Assembly (NCBI RefSeq): GCF_016462545.1 | Contig: NZ_JAEMTA010000005.1 | Span: 117,700-181,699, forward strand | Reading direction: 5' to 3' | Source: Mycolicibacterium sp. | GTDB taxonomy: Bacteria > Actinomycetota > Actinomycetes > Mycobacteriales > Mycobacteriaceae | DNA: 64,000 nt | Shown: piece after piece, positions 51,403 to 60,933 of the stretch | How positions within the stretch are numbered: the stretch's first letter is position 1 | How the letters are laid out: each line of letters begins with the position of its first letter | The notes under the pieces: model-generated | Told to the model about the DNA's origin: nothing | Database searches by the model: none | Seen by the model: the letters and a program-made list of their open reading frames with translations, nothing else | Position numbers and translations under genes: made by a program

Positions 51403-54400
51403 TCAGCGCAGTCGGAGCCCTCTCGGGGTCCGGGAGAAACCGCTGGCGGTGAGCGCGTCGTGTACGGCACCGTGCTCCGGTCCGGCGTTGGGTTCCAGCA
51501 CCGGGACGCCGTTGATCCGCTCGACCAGTAGCGCCTGAAGGCGGCCCCCGCCGACGAGGTCGACCAACGCCGCCCCGGCGGCCGCGTGCGCGTCGGCATC
51601 CGACGAGAAGGACAACAGCGAGCGACCGCCGCGCTCGAGGAACCATGTCAGCTCGCCGTCGACCAACACGACCAGTGCGCCCGCCTTGCGTCCCGGCCGG
51701 TGACCGGTCTCGGAATCACCGGGCCACGGTAGGGCAGCGCCGTACGGGTTGGCGGGGTCTGCTGCAGCGAGCACCACCGCGTGATAGTCGCGACGGGTCT
51801 GATCCAGCCCGTCCAGATAGGTTCGCAGCCGGTCGACGGTGGAGGCGACCGCGAACTGGGCGCCGCCGAGGGATTCGACGAAGTAGCCGCGCTGGCACCG
51901 ACCGGCGTCCTCCAGCGCGGTCAGCACCTTGTACAACATCGCGAAGCCGCCGGGCACCCCCTCGGCCGAACCCCTCGTCAGCACGCCGTAGCGGTTGAGG
52001 AGCAGCTCGGCCGAGAAGTGCGCCCTGATGGTGGAATCGGGCTCCGCCTGCGGCAGTGCGGACCACCGACCCGCCACCGTCGCGTCGGTGGTGCGGGTCT
52101 GCGCGTGCGCAACGCTGTAACGACTCAGCCGCGGCGGCCGCTGCCGCTGGCGGTGGGCACCACCTCGTCGGCCCGATCCCGCCAGCAGGGCGCGCACGGG
52201 AGCGAAGGTGTCGCCCGTGACGTGTCCGGCCCAGATCAGTTCCCAGAGAGCGCTCTTCACGGCAGAGCCGGCATCGCCGGAGCCGGCGTTCTGGGTGAGC
52301 TGCCGAAAGAAGTAGGCGCCGCCATGCTCGAGGGTCGCCAGGATGTCGCGGTGGACGTCGGTGAGGTCGATCTCGGCGGGTGCGGCCAGCGTCAGCGGCG
52401 CCGTCTCCGCGCTGTGGAACGCGATCCACCCGTCGCCGCTGCTGATCGAGCCGGCTCCCGACCACGTCACCTCGCCCGAGGCGAGAAGCTCGTCGAGCAT
52501 CGCCGGTTGGTAGTTGCGGACCCGCTGTCCGAACACCAGCGGCTCGATCGCCGATGCGGGGATGGGCACGCCGGACAGTTGCTCGATCACCGACGCCAAT
52601 CCGTCGACGCCCGAACTCTTCTCGACGCCCACCTGCTGCCACGCCGGGAGGAACCGGGCGTATGCAGCCGTGCTGACCGGCTCGACCTGGGCGCGCAACG
52701 CGGCCAGCGAACGTCGCCTCAGGATCTTCAGAACGTCGGCGTCGCACCACTGTTCGGAGTCCTCGACGGTGAATTCACCGCGCACCAGTCGCCGGTCGGC
52801 CGACATCCGACCCAGCACGTCGGCGGTGACCCGCAAGCCCAGCCCGAAGCGCTCGGCGGCCTCCGCGGTCGTGAACGGGCCGCGGGTGCGGGCGTAGCGG
52901 CCCAGCAGCTCACCGAGCGGGTCGGCGACGGATTCGGCGAAGCTGGCCGGAATGCCCACGGGGACGGCAATTCCCACGCCGTCGCGGAGCAGGCCGACGT
53001 CCTCGATCGCTACCCACCAGGTCTGACCGGCGAACGACACCGTCAGGGTCCGTCGGGCCGCCCGCAGCCCCTCGAGCCAACCTCCGACGTCCTCGGCCGT
53101 GGAGCGTTCGACCACCTCGGCTTCGGTGAGGGGCCCGAGCAGCCGCAGCAGGTCGGCCACGCCCTCGGCGTCGCGGGCGGCGCGCTCGTCCGTCAGATGC
53201 TGAAGTTGTGCGACGGTGGACGCGATCACCTGCTGATCGAGCAGTTCACGCAATTCGACGCGGCCGAGGAGTTCTGCCAGCAGAGTGCTGTCCAGCGACA
53301 GTGCGGCGGCGCGACGCTCCGCCAGCGGGCTGTCGCCCTCGTACATGAAGGCGCCGACGTAGCCGAACAGCAGCGATGCGGCGAACGGCGACGGGGTGAC
53401 CGTCTCGACTTCGAGGATCCGAATGCGCCGCTGCGCAAGGCGATTCATCAACTCGCGCAACATCGGCACGTCGTAGACGTCCTGAAGGCACTCGCGGACG
53501 GTCTCCAGCACGATCGGGAAGTCGGGGTACTTGCGGGCGATGTCGAGGAGTTGGGCGGCACGCTGGCGCTGATGCCACAGCGGGGAGCGCTTCCCGGGAT
53601 GGCGACGCGGCAGCAACAGAGCGCGCGCGGCGCACTCCCGGAACCGCGACGCGAACAGCGCGGAGCCGCCTACCTCGTCGGTGACGATGGGGTCGATCTC
53701 GTCGGCGTCGAAGACGAACAACTCAGCGCCCGGTGGCGTGTCCTCGGTGTCCGGCAGGCGCACGATGATGCCGTCGTCGGAGGCCGTCGGCTTCTCGTCG
53801 ATGCCGTAACGCTCCCGCAGCCGTCTGGCCACCGCGAGCGCCAGCGGACCGTGTACGCGCAGGCCGTAGGGCGAGTGCAGGATCACGCGCCAGTCACCGA
53901 GTTCGTCGCGGAACCGTTCGACGATGAACGTGGTGTCGGTGGGTACCGTACCGGTGGCCTCCCGCTGATCGGAGATGAGCTGCCAGAGGTTGTCGGTCGC
54001 AAAGTCGTTGAAACCCATTGTGCTGCAACGCTCGTCGAACTTTGCCCGGCTCAAGCCGGCCAGCTCCCCGGTGAAGGCGCCGATCGCGGCTCCCAGCTCG
54101 GCGGGCCTGCCGACGCCATCACCGCGCCAGAACGGCAGCCGCGCGGGCTGGCCAGGCGCGGGCAGGACGAGCACGCGGTCGTGGGTGATCTCGGTGATGC
54201 GCCAGCTGGTGGCACCCAGGGAAATGACGTCACCGGGCCGCGACTCGTAGACCATCTCCTCGTCGAGTTCGCCGACGCGAGAGGGCTTGTCGGTGTCGGC
54301 GGAGGAGGCCAGATACACCGTGAACAAGCCGCGGTCGGGTATCGCGCCGCCGGAGGTCACCGCGAGCCGCTGGGCGCCCGGTCGCGCGGTGAGGGTGCCC

Positions 54401-55935
54401 GCGTCGCGGTCGTACACCAGCCGGGGCCGAAGCTCGGCGAACTCGGTGGAGGGGTACTTGCCGCTGAGCAGATCCAGCGTGGCCTCGAACGCGCTGCGCG
54501 GCAGCGTGGCGAACGGGGCGCTGCGGCGCACCGCGTCGAACCAGCGGTCGGCGTCGAGAGGTTCGAGCGCGGCAGCGGCGACGGTGTGCTGAGCCAGCAC
54601 GTCCAGAGGGTTGGTGGGCACCCGCATGGTCTCGATCTGGCCGGCGAGCATGCGTTGCACCGTGACGGCGCAGTCGATGAGGTCGGTGCGGTGCTTGGGG
54701 AAGAGCACGCCCTGAGAGATCTCGCCGACCTGGTGTCCCGCCCGGCCGATTCGCTGCAGGCCGCTGGCCACCGACGGTGGGGACTCGACCTGGATGACGA
54801 GGTCGACGGCGCCCATGTCGATGCCGAGTTCGAGGCTCGACGTGGCGACGACGGCCTTCAGCCGCCCCGTCTTGAGATCGTCTTCGACGATCGCGCGCTG
54901 TTCCTTGCTGATGGATCCGTGATGGGCCTTGGCGAGCAGCGACTCGGCGCCCATCGCCACGCCGCTGCCCATCATCTGGGCGGGAAAGCCACCGCCCACC
55001 TTGGGGTTGGGTGTTTCGGGGAGCTCGGTTCCCTGCCGCTCGGCGTGAATTTCGTTGAGGCGGGCGGTGAGTCGCTCGGCGAGGCGCCGCGAGTTGGCGA
55101 ACACTATCGAGGACCGGTGCGACTCGATCAGGTCGACGATGCGTTCCTCGACGTCGGGCCAGATGCTGTTGTTCTCGAGATTGGCCATGTCCGGCACCGG
55201 TACGTGCACCGACAGGTCGAAGGTCTTGGCGGCCATGGGCGCGACGATGGTCGTCGGGGCCTGGCCCGACAGGAACCTGGCGACCTCCTCTGGCGGGCGG
55301 ACGGTGGCCGACAGGCCGATGCGCTGGGCGGGTTTGTCCATCAACTGGTCGAGCCGCTCGAGCGACAGCGCCAGATGGGCCCCGCGCTTGGTGGCCGCCA
55401 CGGCATGCACCTCGTCGACGATCACGGTATCTACCTCGGCGAGCGTCTCCCGCGCGGCCGAGGTCAACATCAGGAACAGCGATTCCGGTGTGGTGATCAA
55501 GACGTCCGGCGGCCTGGCGATCATCTCGCGGCGGCGGTTGGCCGGGGTGTCGCCGGAACGCACGCCGACCGTGACGCTCGGGGCAGCCTGCCCGCGGCGT
55601 TCCGCGACGCGGCCGATGCCGATCAGTGGGGTGCTGAGGTTGCGTTCGACGTCGACCGCGAGGGCTTTGAGCGGGGATACGTAGAGCACCCGGGTGCCGG
55701 CGGTGGCCTCGCGCGGCTCACCGGAGGCCAACCTGTCGATGGCCCAGAGGAAGGCCGCCAGCGTCTTGCCGGACCCGGTCGGGGCGATGACCAGGGTGTT
55801 GTCACCGTTGGCGATGGCCTCCCACGCCTCGGTCTGCGCGGCGGTCGGCGCGGCGAACGTGCCGGTGAACCACTCCCGCGTCAGGTCGCTGAAGCGGGCC
55901 AGGGGCGCTGCGGGTGCAGCGGACGTGCGGGCCAT
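51403..55935 (-). CDS. lhr: Lhr superfamily 2 DNA helicase
   Basis: 1510 residues, the length of M. tuberculosis Lhr (about 1513). A 3'-5' SF2 helicase for DNA repair that prefers RNA:DNA hybrids. Walker A APTGSGKT is at 51-58 and the DEVH box at 174-177. The second RecA domain holds VVATSSLELGIDMGAVDLVIQ and RIGRAGHQVG. A winged helix, beta-barrel (DEAD/H-associated) and a long C-terminal domain follow to the end. In M. tuberculosis and M. smegmatis lhr and nei2 are neighbours in a damage-induced operon; here the strand order is kept but other genes lie between. Confidence 0.95.
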   Translation of the reverse strand: MARTSAAPAAPLARFSDLTREWFTGTFAAPTAAQTEAWEAIANGDNTLVIAPTGSGKTLAAFLWAIDRLASGEPREATAGTRVLYVSPLKALAVDVERNLSTPLIGIGRVAERRGQAAPSVTVGVRSGDTPANRRREMIARPPDVLITTPESLFLMLTSAARETLAEVDTVIVDEVHAVAATKRGAHLALSLERLDQLMDKPAQRIGLSATVRPPEEVARFLSGQAPTTIVAPMAAKTFDLSVHVPVPDMANLENNSIWPDVEERIVDLIESHRSSIVFANSRRLAERLTARLNEIHAERQGTELPETPNPKVGGGFPAQMMGSGVAMGAESLLAKAHHGSISKEQRAIVEDDLKTGRLKAVVATSSLELGIDMGAVDLVIQVESPPSVASGLQRIGRAGHQVGEISQGVLFPKHRTDLIDCAVTVQRMLAGQIETMRVPTNPLDVLAQHTVAAAALEPLDADRWFDAVRRSAPFATLPRSAFEATLDLLSGKYPSTEFAELRPRLVYDRDAGTLTARPGAQRLAVTSGGAIPDRGLFTVYLASSADTDKPSRVGELDEEMVYESRPGDVISLGATSWRITEITHDRVLVLPAPGQPARLPFWRGDGVGRPAELGAAIGAFTGELAGLSRAKFDERCSTMGFNDFATDNLWQLISDQREATGTVPTDTTFIVERFRDELGDWRVILHSPYGLRVHGPLALAVARRLRERYGIDEKPTASDDGIIVRLPDTEDTPPGAELFVFDADEIDPIVTDEVGGSALFASRFRECAARALLLPRRHPGKRSPLWHQRQRAAQLLDIARKYPDFPIVLETVRECLQDVYDVPMLRELMNRLAQRRIRILEVETVTPSPFAASLLFGYVGAFMYEGDSPLAERRAAALSLDSTLLAELLGRVELRELLDQQVIASTVAQLQHLTDERAARDAEGVADLLRLLGPLTEAEVVERSTAEDVGGWLEGLRAARRTLTVSFAGQTWWVAIEDVGLLRDGVGIAVPVGIPASFAESVADPLGELLGRYARTRGPFTTAEAAERFGLGLRVTADVLGRMSADRRLVRGEFTVEDSEQWCDADVLKILRRRSLAALRAQVEPVSTAAYARFLPAWQQVGVEKSSGVDGLASVIEQLSGVPIPASAIEPLVFGQRVRNYQPAMLDELLASGEVTWSGAGSISSGDGWIAFHSAETAPLTLAAPAEIDLTDVHRDILATLEHGGAYFFRQLTQNAGSGDAGSAVKSALWELIWAGHVTGDTFAPVRALLAGSGRRGGAHRQRQRPPRLSRYSVAHAQTRTTDATVAGRWSALPQAEPDSTIRAHFSAELLLNRYGVLTRGSAEGVPGGFAMLYKVLTALEDAGRCQRGYFVESLGGAQFAVASTVDRLRTYLDGLDQTRRDYHAVVLAAADPANPYGAALPWPGDSETGHRPGRKAGALVVLVDGELTWFLERGGRSLLSFSSDADAHAAAGAALVDLVGGGRLQALLVERINGVPVLEPNAGPEHGAVHDALTASGFSRTPRGLRLR

Positions 55936-56027
55936 CTAGCCATAGTGCCCGCACCCTCCGACACGCCGCCCCGCTCCCGTGCGACTCGCGCGCGAACTGT
56001 CGCTGAGTGAACGGAAACGCGCCGACG

Positions 56028-56723
56028 TCACGCGACGGGCGGGATGCCGGGGATGCGCGCGATCGCGTCGAGCAGTGAGTGCGCACACGCGTCGGCGACG
56101 GCGCCCGCGTCGATCGACGGGTCGATGATCCGCTGCCGACACATCTCGAACGTGAACGCGAGCCAGCCGTAGACGAGCACCCGCAGATCGCGCGCAACCG
56201 CTGCGTCCAGCGGTTCAGTCAGGGAGTCGGTGATCCGGTCGATGATCCGAGTGGCCTGGCGGTCGTTGTCGGTGTCGTGAATGGTGGAGGGGCCGCGCAG
56301 CGCCGGGTCGGAGTGGCCCAAGCCCATGTAGGCGGCCCAGGCGCCGTGCGGGTGGGCCTCGTCGTAGTCCAGATAGGCGAGGACACCGGCGCGGAGTCGT
56401 TCGAACAGAGTCAGATCGGGCCGCGGGGGAGTGTTGGTCGCCTCGAACAGGCGCTCACCCTCGTTGCGCACGACGGCCGCGAAGAAGGCCCGCTTGTCGG
56501 GAAAGTAGTGGTACATCAGCGCCCGGGAGACGCCGGCCCGTTCGGCGATCTCGTCGATGCGCACCTCGTCGTAGGGCCGCTGACCGAACACCTCGGCGCC
56601 GAGGGTGAGCAGCTCGTTGCGCCTGTCCTGGGGGGACAACCGTCTGCGGGTCGATGAGCCGCTCGCGCGAAGAGCATCGAACGTCGATGAGCCGCTTGCG
56701 CGAAGAGCATCGACCTCAGCCAC
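56028..56723 (-). CDS. TetR-family regulator with duplicated N-terminal repeat
   Basis: 231 residues. The HTH is at about 30-78 (RRNELLTLGAEVFGQRPYDEV, then IDEIAERAGVSRALMYHYFPDK). A C-terminal ligand domain follows with LAYLDYDEAHPHGAWAAYMGLG. The first 25 residues contain DALRASGSST twice in a row, encoded by two 30-bp repeat units (56651-56713). Start at 56723 assumed; a start after the repeats would also leave a full TetR protein. Divergent from the 56892 gene. No target can be named. Confidence 0.87.
   Translation of the reverse strand: MAEVDALRASGSSTFDALRASGSSTRRRLSPQDRRNELLTLGAEVFGQRPYDEVRIDEIAERAGVSRALMYHYFPDKRAFFAAVVRNEGERLFEATNTPPRPDLTLFERLRAGVLAYLDYDEAHPHGAWAAYMGLGHSDPALRGPSTIHDTDNDRQATRIIDRITDSLTEPLDAAVARDLRVLVYGWLAFTFEMCRQRIIDPSIDAGAVADACAHSLLDAIARIPGIPPVA
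56651..56713. repeat. Tandem 30-bp repeat inside a TetR gene
   Basis: Units at 56651-56680 and 56684-56713 are identical but for one base and are separated by ACG. Each begins TCGATG and ends CATCGA, so each has 6-bp inverted ends. The repeat period of 33 bp keeps the reading frame. Confidence 0.85.
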
Positions 56724-56891
56724 GTTGCCAGACTAGTTGGCCGACGTAGAGCAACCGTGCGGCGGTGTGCTGGCGCAGACCGTACTGTGCCCTGGCGCCG
56801 AGTGGACATCGTCGGTGTCAGTTCGTAGCCTTGCCGGGACATCGATGGCCGGGCCATGATCGGTCCCGAAGCAAGGATCGTGTAAATCCGC

Positions 56892-57929
56892 GTGACTAGG
56901 GTGCGCCACTCCCCGTGGCGAACGGTATGCGGTTGTGCGACCGCAGTGCTGGTGCTGGGCATGTCGATGGGCGACGTGCACGCGGACCCTGCGGCTGACG
57001 CGGTCTCCCGGCTCGACGAGTTGTCACAGCAGGCGGTGCAAAGTCGCAAGGCCGTCACCGCTGCCGAGCGCGACGCCGATGCCAGGCTGGCCGAGCAGGC
57101 CGCGGCCGCTGACCGCCACCGGGCCGACCTCGCGGCTCTCGAGGTCGCGAACTCCGAGCTAGCGCCGCACCAGGCGGCCGTCGACCGGTTGGCATCGATG
57201 AGCTACACGAGTGGGAGCAGCGGTCAGTTCGCAGCGATGCTGACCGCGACCTCCCCACGACAACTGATCGACCAGTTGTCGCTACAGAGGGCGGTAGCCG
57301 CTGGGGCTGCCGATCAGCTGGCGGCCTTTCGGTCGGCGCACGAGCGCGCGGCGGCCGCCGCCCGGACATCGGAGCGATCGGCCGCCGACGCCAGCGCCGC
57401 GGCGGAGTCAGCTGCCGCAGTTCGCACGGAGCTGCAGGCCAAGTGGAGAGAACTGCTGCGTCAGATCTCGGCCGCGGAGGCGCAGTACGCGGTGTTGACA
57501 CCGCAGCAGCAGGCGGTGGTCGACACTGCGGGCGCAGCTGCACTCCCGCCTTCGGCGGCCATCACGGAGATCCCGGAGGCATTGCCCGTCGGCGTCGCGT
57601 CGGAGGCCGGTTTGCAGCCCAACACCATCGTCACCGCCCGCGCCGTCAGCGCACGGTTTCCCCAGATCTCGAACATCGATGGGGTTCGGCCCGATTCGAA
57701 GCCGTGGCATCCCAGCGGTCTGGCCATCGACATCATGATTCCCAACCCGGAAAGCCCTGATGGCATCGCCCTCGGCGACCAGATTCTGGCGTTCGCGATG
57801 AGCGATCCGGCCCGATTCGGGATACAGGATGTGATCTGGCGTGGCACGTATTACACGCCGGCCGGTCCGCAAGCATCGGGTTACGGGCACTACGACCACG
57901 TGCACATCACCACGACGCCACGCCGCTAG
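56892..57929 (+). CDS. Secreted coiled-coil protein with ARB_07466/VldE-like C-terminal domain
   Basis: 345 residues. A signal peptide covers about 1-32 (VCGCATAVLVLGMSMGDVHA). A long Ala-rich coiled coil spans about 35-205 (LDELSQQAVQSRKAVTAAER and following heptads), similar to the N-terminal part of mycobacterial RipA/RipC. The C-terminal domain (about 235-345) reads ITARAVSARFP..WHPSGLAIDIMIPNP..GYGHYDHVHIT, with His and Asp residues resembling a Zn peptidase M15-like site. Probably a cell-wall protein with a hydrolase-like domain. GTG 56892 start. Confidence 0.8.
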   Translation: MTRVRHSPWRTVCGCATAVLVLGMSMGDVHADPAADAVSRLDELSQQAVQSRKAVTAAERDADARLAEQAAAADRHRADLAALEVANSELAPHQAAVDRLASMSYTSGSSGQFAAMLTATSPRQLIDQLSLQRAVAAGAADQLAAFRSAHERAAAAARTSERSAADASAAAESAAAVRTELQAKWRELLRQISAAEAQYAVLTPQQQAVVDTAGAAALPPSAAITEIPEALPVGVASEAGLQPNTIVTARAVSARFPQISNIDGVRPDSKPWHPSGLAIDIMIPNPESPDGIALGDQILAFAMSDPARFGIQDVIWRGTYYTPAGPQASGYGHYDHVHITTTPRR

Positions 57930-57945
57930 TCAGCCCAGACCGTCC

Positions 57946-58713
57946 TCAGGGATGGAGGTTCCACTGGCCGCAATCCTGGGCCAGCGCGTCGCTGACGTCG
58001 ACTTCGATCCCACCGACCACCGGCCCGGGATTCGACGCGGTGGCAACGATGCGTTGATAGAGCACGGCGGCGGGGTACACCTGACCACCGGACCATGACC
58101 GGGTCTGCCAGGCCCATACGCGGCCGGGCGAACGCGACCTCCCGATGACGCCATCGGTTGCAGCCCACTGGCACGCCTTGATGCCCCCGTAGATCCCGGT
58201 GCGCTGCGCTCCAATCACCGAATTGATTCCGCGAAACCACGGCAGCACCACGTTGTTCCACGTCTCACGATCGATGTCGTCGTCGACGCTGAAGAACACC
58301 GGCGCACTTTGTCCGCCGCCGGCGGCGGTGTGCAGCTGCCACGCGGTGCGCGCGTCGACGACGCCGCCCGGGTACCCGCGGGTGAAGTCCGACGGCGCCG
58401 TCCCGCCCGGCTTGCCGTATTGGTAGTTGCTGACGATCGCCAAACCGGAGGCGGCCAGCGATTGTGCGTAGGGCAGGGTGATCGGCTTGGCGCCGAAGGA
58501 CGAGCCGGGCCGCGAGGTGGAGACGTAGTTGATCACGCCGGCGTGGCCGGCGGCTCGGATGTCCTGTGCCGGGATCTGGCGCATGGCGTAGTCGATCAGG
58601 GTGGGAGCGGCGGCCGCCGCCAGGGGCGTGCCCGCACCCGTTGCCGCACCGAGCCCGGTCAGCGCCGCTGCTGCGGTGGCATAGCGCAGTGCGTCACGCC
58701 GAGATACTGACAC
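57946..58713 (-). CDS. Tat-exported DUF1906 (glycoside-hydrolase-like) protein
   Basis: 255 residues. It begins MSVSRRDALRYATAAAALTG, a twin-arginine signal followed by a hydrophobic core and an AAAAAP cleavage region. The mature part is a DUF1906 TIM barrel (GVINYVSTSRPGSSFGAKPI, VSNYQYGK, PVFFSVDDDID, GIYGG, VWAWQT), like M. tuberculosis Rv2525c. The DDD acidic cluster sits where GH25-type enzymes have catalytic acids. Likely acts on cell-wall glycan. GTG 58713. Convergent with the preceding gene, 16 bp apart. Confidence 0.85.
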   Translation of the reverse strand: MSVSRRDALRYATAAAALTGLGAATGAGTPLAAAAAPTLIDYAMRQIPAQDIRAAGHAGVINYVSTSRPGSSFGAKPITLPYAQSLAASGLAIVSNYQYGKPGGTAPSDFTRGYPGGVVDARTAWQLHTAAGGGQSAPVFFSVDDDIDRETWNNVVLPWFRGINSVIGAQRTGIYGGIKACQWAATDGVIGRSRSPGRVWAWQTRSWSGGQVYPAAVLYQRIVATASNPGPVVGGIEVDVSDALAQDCGQWNLHP

Positions 58714-58786
58714 CGCGCGATGTTAACAATGTGGCGACTGTGGTTGAAGTGAACCAATGCGCCGACATCAGTTCGATGCCACACCG

Positions 58787-60925
58787 TTACCCCGCAGGCG
58801 TTACGTCGCCGCCGGAACCCTTGATCGACGCCTTCGCACGCTTCTCGGCCCGCACCGACCTCCCGCCCCGGACGAAACCGGTCGCCGAGACCGCCGCCGC
58901 GAGCAGCGCCGCTTCGCCGTTCACGAACGGATGGAAGCCGACGCCGGCACCGCCACGGCCCTTGACCGGGATGTCGGCGACTTCGGTGACCTTCCAAGCC
59001 TTTTCGGACACTGACAGAATGGCTTCGCCGTTCTCGCAGGTGAGGGGCAAGGCGGCTATCACTTCGTCGCCGTCGGCCGCGAGTTTGACTCCGGCCACGC
59101 CATTGCCTGCCGCGCCCTGGGGGTTGATCGCGGCGGGGTCGATGCGCAGCACCTTCCCGCGCCGCGTCACCAGCGCGAGATGATGACCATCGGCCAGCAC
59201 CCCCGAGCGCACCAGTCCGGTGATGTCCGGCGCCACCGGGATGTCGCGGATCTTGAACGGGAGTCCATTGCCGTTGGTGAACTTCACCCGCCCATCGGAC
59301 CACACCGCCCAGCCCAGGCCAGACGTCAGCAGCTCACCGTGGCTGTCGGAGAACACGCCCCGGTCATCGAGTCGCCACGCGGCGTTGGTCTTTCGCTCGC
59401 GGGCGCCATCCTCGTCATTGTTCGACGACACGGGGGTGGCCTCGAAGTCCAGCACGGTCCGACGGTCGAACTCGGATCCCTTGAACAGCTTTGCGGTCTC
59501 GACCAGTTCCTGGTCGATGACCACCCGGCGCGCGTCGGGGTTTCCCACCAACTCGGTCAGCTCGGCGAACTCGGCGTCCAGCTTCTCCGCTTCGGCCTGC
59601 AGCTCGATGACGTCGAGTTTGGTCAGACGCCGAAGCTGCAGCGCCAGAACGTAATCTGCTTGAACCGCATCGATCGCGAACCGCTCCTGCAATCCGGCGC
59701 GTGCTTCATCGACAGTATCGGAATTGCGGATAACGGCCACTGCGGCGTCGATATCCAGATGGATGGTCATCAGGCCGGACACCAGGTGGCGCCGGTCGGT
59801 AACCTTGTCCAGCCGATACTCGCTGCGCCGCAACACCACTGAATCGCGCAGGTGCAGGAAGGCGCCGATCAGTTCACGCACCGTCCACCAGCGCGGCACC
59901 CGGTCCTCGTCGAGCGCGACCAGGCTGGCGGCGAACGTCGACTCCAGTGGCGTCAGGGCGAGCAGCTGCTCGCGGATCGTCTCGGCGCTGTGGCCACGTT
60001 TCGCCGTGACGACGATGCGTAGTCCGTTGCGGCGGTCGGTCAGGTCCGACATATCGGCCACCCCGGACATCTCCCCGGATTCGACCAGCGCCCGGATTCG
60101 TTCCTGCACGGTGTTACTCGCGACCCCGGGCGGCAACTCGGTGACGATGACGTTCTTACCGTCCACCGACACCGTGCCGCGCACCGTGAGCTGTCCTCGC
60201 CCGGTGGTGATGTACTCCCGCAGCCCGGCCGTGCCCACGACGGTGGAACCGCAGCCCCAGTCGGGGCCGGGGATGAGTTTCATCAACCTGTCGTCGGTCA
60301 TGTTCGGGGTCTTCAGCAGCGCCCGGCAGGCAGCCATGATCTCGCGCGGGTTGTGCGCGGGCACCTTGGTGGCCCAACCTTCTGCGATGCCGACGGCGCC
60401 GTTGCAGAGCAGCACCGGCCACTGGGCGGGCAGGACTGTCGGCTCGATCCATTCCCCGTCGAATGTCGCGACCATGGGCACCGCGTGGTCGTTGAGTTCG
60501 GCCGTCAGCGCCGCACCGGGTGCCGATAGCCGCATCTCGGTGTAGCGATCGGCGGCGGGGATGTCACCCTGGATGCGGGGGAAAGCGCCCTGTCCGTCAA
60601 TGACTTTCACGCGTTGGAACTCGGCGGCCATCAGCGCCGCCGCCCCGTACATCGACGCGCCGCCGTGCGGGTGCAGATTGCCGGTGACCGCGGAGCAGAC
60701 CTTGGAGGACTTCTGCGGCTTGTTTCCCGGCAGCAGTCGGGAGTCGTGCATCTGATAGAGCAGGCGGCGCTGGCCCGGCTTGAGCCCGTCGAACGCGGAC
60801 GGGATGGCGCGGTCGCTGACGCTGTAGAGCGCGAAGGTCAGCTGGTAGTGGTTCCAGTAGTCGTCGGCGCTCTGGTCGAGTACCAGGTCCGGATTCTGGT
60901 CGGGAACGTCCAGGGTGGCGGTCAC
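58787..60925 (-). CDS. Type IIA topoisomerase, GyrA/ParC-like subunit (TopoNM type)
   Basis: 712 residues from GTG 60925, with AGGAG upstream. DNA breakage-reunion subunit: SDRAIPSAFDGLKPGQRRLLY at the start, NLHPHGGASMYGAA (gyrase: NYHPHGD), and the active-site Tyr128 in PAADRYTEMRLS. A long coiled-coil arm spans about 380-510. The C-terminal domain has no recognisable GyrA box, so negative supercoiling like true gyrase is unlikely. M. smegmatis has a second type II enzyme, TopoNM, reported to introduce positive supercoils; this pair fits that description. The gene lies eight bases after its partner. Confidence 0.9.
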   Translation of the reverse strand: MTATLDVPDQNPDLVLDQSADDYWNHYQLTFALYSVSDRAIPSAFDGLKPGQRRLLYQMHDSRLLPGNKPQKSSKVCSAVTGNLHPHGGASMYGAAALMAAEFQRVKVIDGQGAFPRIQGDIPAADRYTEMRLSAPGAALTAELNDHAVPMVATFDGEWIEPTVLPAQWPVLLCNGAVGIAEGWATKVPAHNPREIMAACRALLKTPNMTDDRLMKLIPGPDWGCGSTVVGTAGLREYITTGRGQLTVRGTVSVDGKNVIVTELPPGVASNTVQERIRALVESGEMSGVADMSDLTDRRNGLRIVVTAKRGHSAETIREQLLALTPLESTFAASLVALDEDRVPRWWTVRELIGAFLHLRDSVVLRRSEYRLDKVTDRRHLVSGLMTIHLDIDAAVAVIRNSDTVDEARAGLQERFAIDAVQADYVLALQLRRLTKLDVIELQAEAEKLDAEFAELTELVGNPDARRVVIDQELVETAKLFKGSEFDRRTVLDFEATPVSSNNDEDGARERKTNAAWRLDDRGVFSDSHGELLTSGLGWAVWSDGRVKFTNGNGLPFKIRDIPVAPDITGLVRSGVLADGHHLALVTRRGKVLRIDPAAINPQGAAGNGVAGVKLAADGDEVIAALPLTCENGEAILSVSEKAWKVTEVADIPVKGRGGAGVGFHPFVNGEAALLAAAVSATGFVRGGRSVRAEKRAKASIKGSGGDVTPAG

Positions 60926-60933
60926 GTGTTCTC

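Noticed and set aside
51781..56010. A 1409-codon open frame on the plus strand opposite lhr
   Set aside because: It is the antisense shadow of a GC-rich gene. The translation has low-complexity Arg/Gly/His/Asp composition and no domain, while the minus strand encodes Lhr with full helicase motifs.
55940..56027. GC-rich stretch between lhr and tetR as a fourth copy of the 59-bp element
   Set aside because: It has CGCGCGCGA-like runs but lacks the GAGCGTGCG arms and their spacing.
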